From contig JAILPJ010000083.1 of NCBI GenBank assembly GCA_024699605.1, forward strand, positions 1 through 34,080: DNA of 34,080 nucleotides, given 5' to 3'. The notes under the pieces are model-generated. The model was not told where the DNA came from, made no database searches, and was given only the letters and a program-made list of their open reading frames with translations. The stretch comes from Desulfovibrio sp. Lineage in GTDB: Bacteria > Desulfobacterota > Desulfovibrionia > Desulfovibrionales > Desulfovibrionaceae. Each line of letters opens with the position of its first letter. Position 1 is the stretch's first letter. The translations under genes were made by a program, and so were the position numbers. Positions 33,865-34,080 of the stretch are shown in pieces.

Positions 33865-34080
33865 TTATGAGCTGTAACCCAGTTTCTCGAGAAAAAGAGA
33901 ATCTCTTGCTGTTATTTCTGATGACCAGCGAGATTGCCTCTTACTGTTTTTAACAGTTATCTCTTCTCTGCAGTCAAGCCAAATTAGTATTTGACTTAAC
34001 GATTTATGTGCCAACCAGTTATAAAGATTTTTTAATTTAGAAAGAGTTGTTTTCGTGATATCTATTTTTTGTATTTCATT
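33865..34080 (-). CDS. Unknown gene, C-terminal part running off the window
   Basis: On the minus strand an uninterrupted frame of 71 codons starts at or before the window edge and ends with TAA at 33865-33867. The product ends F-L-E-K-L-G-Y-S-S and contains L-S-K-L-K-N-L-Y-N-W-L and Q-I-L-I-W-L-D-C-R. It is A+T rich, unlike neighbouring cheV. I recognise no family. It converges with cheV, 29 bases apart. An open frame of this length in A+T-rich DNA has moderate weight. Confidence 0.5.
   Translation of the reverse strand, partial: NEIQKIDITKTTLSKLKNLYNWLAHKSLSQILIWLDCREEITVKNSKRQSRWSSEITARDSLFLEKLGYSS

Noticed and set aside
1..34080. tRNA genes, rRNA genes, CRISPR arrays and phage attachment sites
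   Set aside because: I looked for T-loop motifs, regularly spaced repeats and rRNA-like segments by eye and saw none; a dedicated search would be needed to exclude weak cases.

Overview
The gene content points to a mesophilic member of the Desulfovibrionaceae (Desulfovibrio and relatives). The signs are a TrmD fused to a second methyltransferase-like domain, a rubrerythrin, a CheV protein, and a type I secretion operon carrying an HD-GYP-like gene. This assignment is inference from gene content; no marker search was run.

Layout. (1) 1-6180 is an accessory region. It holds a chimera of two dead insertion sequences (IS630-type and IS3-type), a 1381-residue RTX-like repeat protein on the minus strand, a poor gene-free stretch, an N-terminal IS630 transposase fragment and a small unassigned frame, closed by a perfect 19-bp-stem terminator. 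The middle of the giant gene is far more A+T rich than its ends. (2) 6276-7817 is ilvA (minus), followed by about 830 bases without a supported gene. (3) 8653-12978 (plus) is trmD (two-domain), rplS, rnhB, rsmI, smpB and a small secreted protein. (4) 13021-16778 (minus) is ffh, rpsP, khpA, rimM and mutM. Blocks 3 and 4 are two halves of the usual rpsP-rimM-trmD-rplS operon, now convergent and separated. (5) 16908-19254 (plus) is an RluA-family pseudouridine synthase overlapping der. (6) 19324-23384 (minus) is a rubrerythrin, a small secreted protein, an orphan polytopic membrane protein and an ABC exporter. (7) 23624-31636 (plus) is a complete type I secretion system: a TolC-like outer-membrane protein, a strong terminator, then an ABC exporter with a peptidase-dead C39-like domain, a HlyD adaptor with an unusually long cytoplasmic head, and a membrane PAS/HD-GYP protein that has lost nearly all its metal ligands. 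(8) 31668-34080 holds an L,D-transpeptidase, a decayed cysteine synthase tail, cheV, and the end of an A+T-rich unknown gene running off the window.

The most interesting system is in (7). The last gene of the secretion operon encodes a membrane sensor whose HD-GYP domain should be unable to hydrolyse cyclic di-GMP but keeps the GYP loop. A reasonable hypothesis is that it is a nucleotide receptor tuning export or display of a surface protein, in the way LapD does in the Lap system but built on a different fold. The RTX-like protein at 766-4911 is a candidate substrate. None of these functional links is proven by sequence alone.
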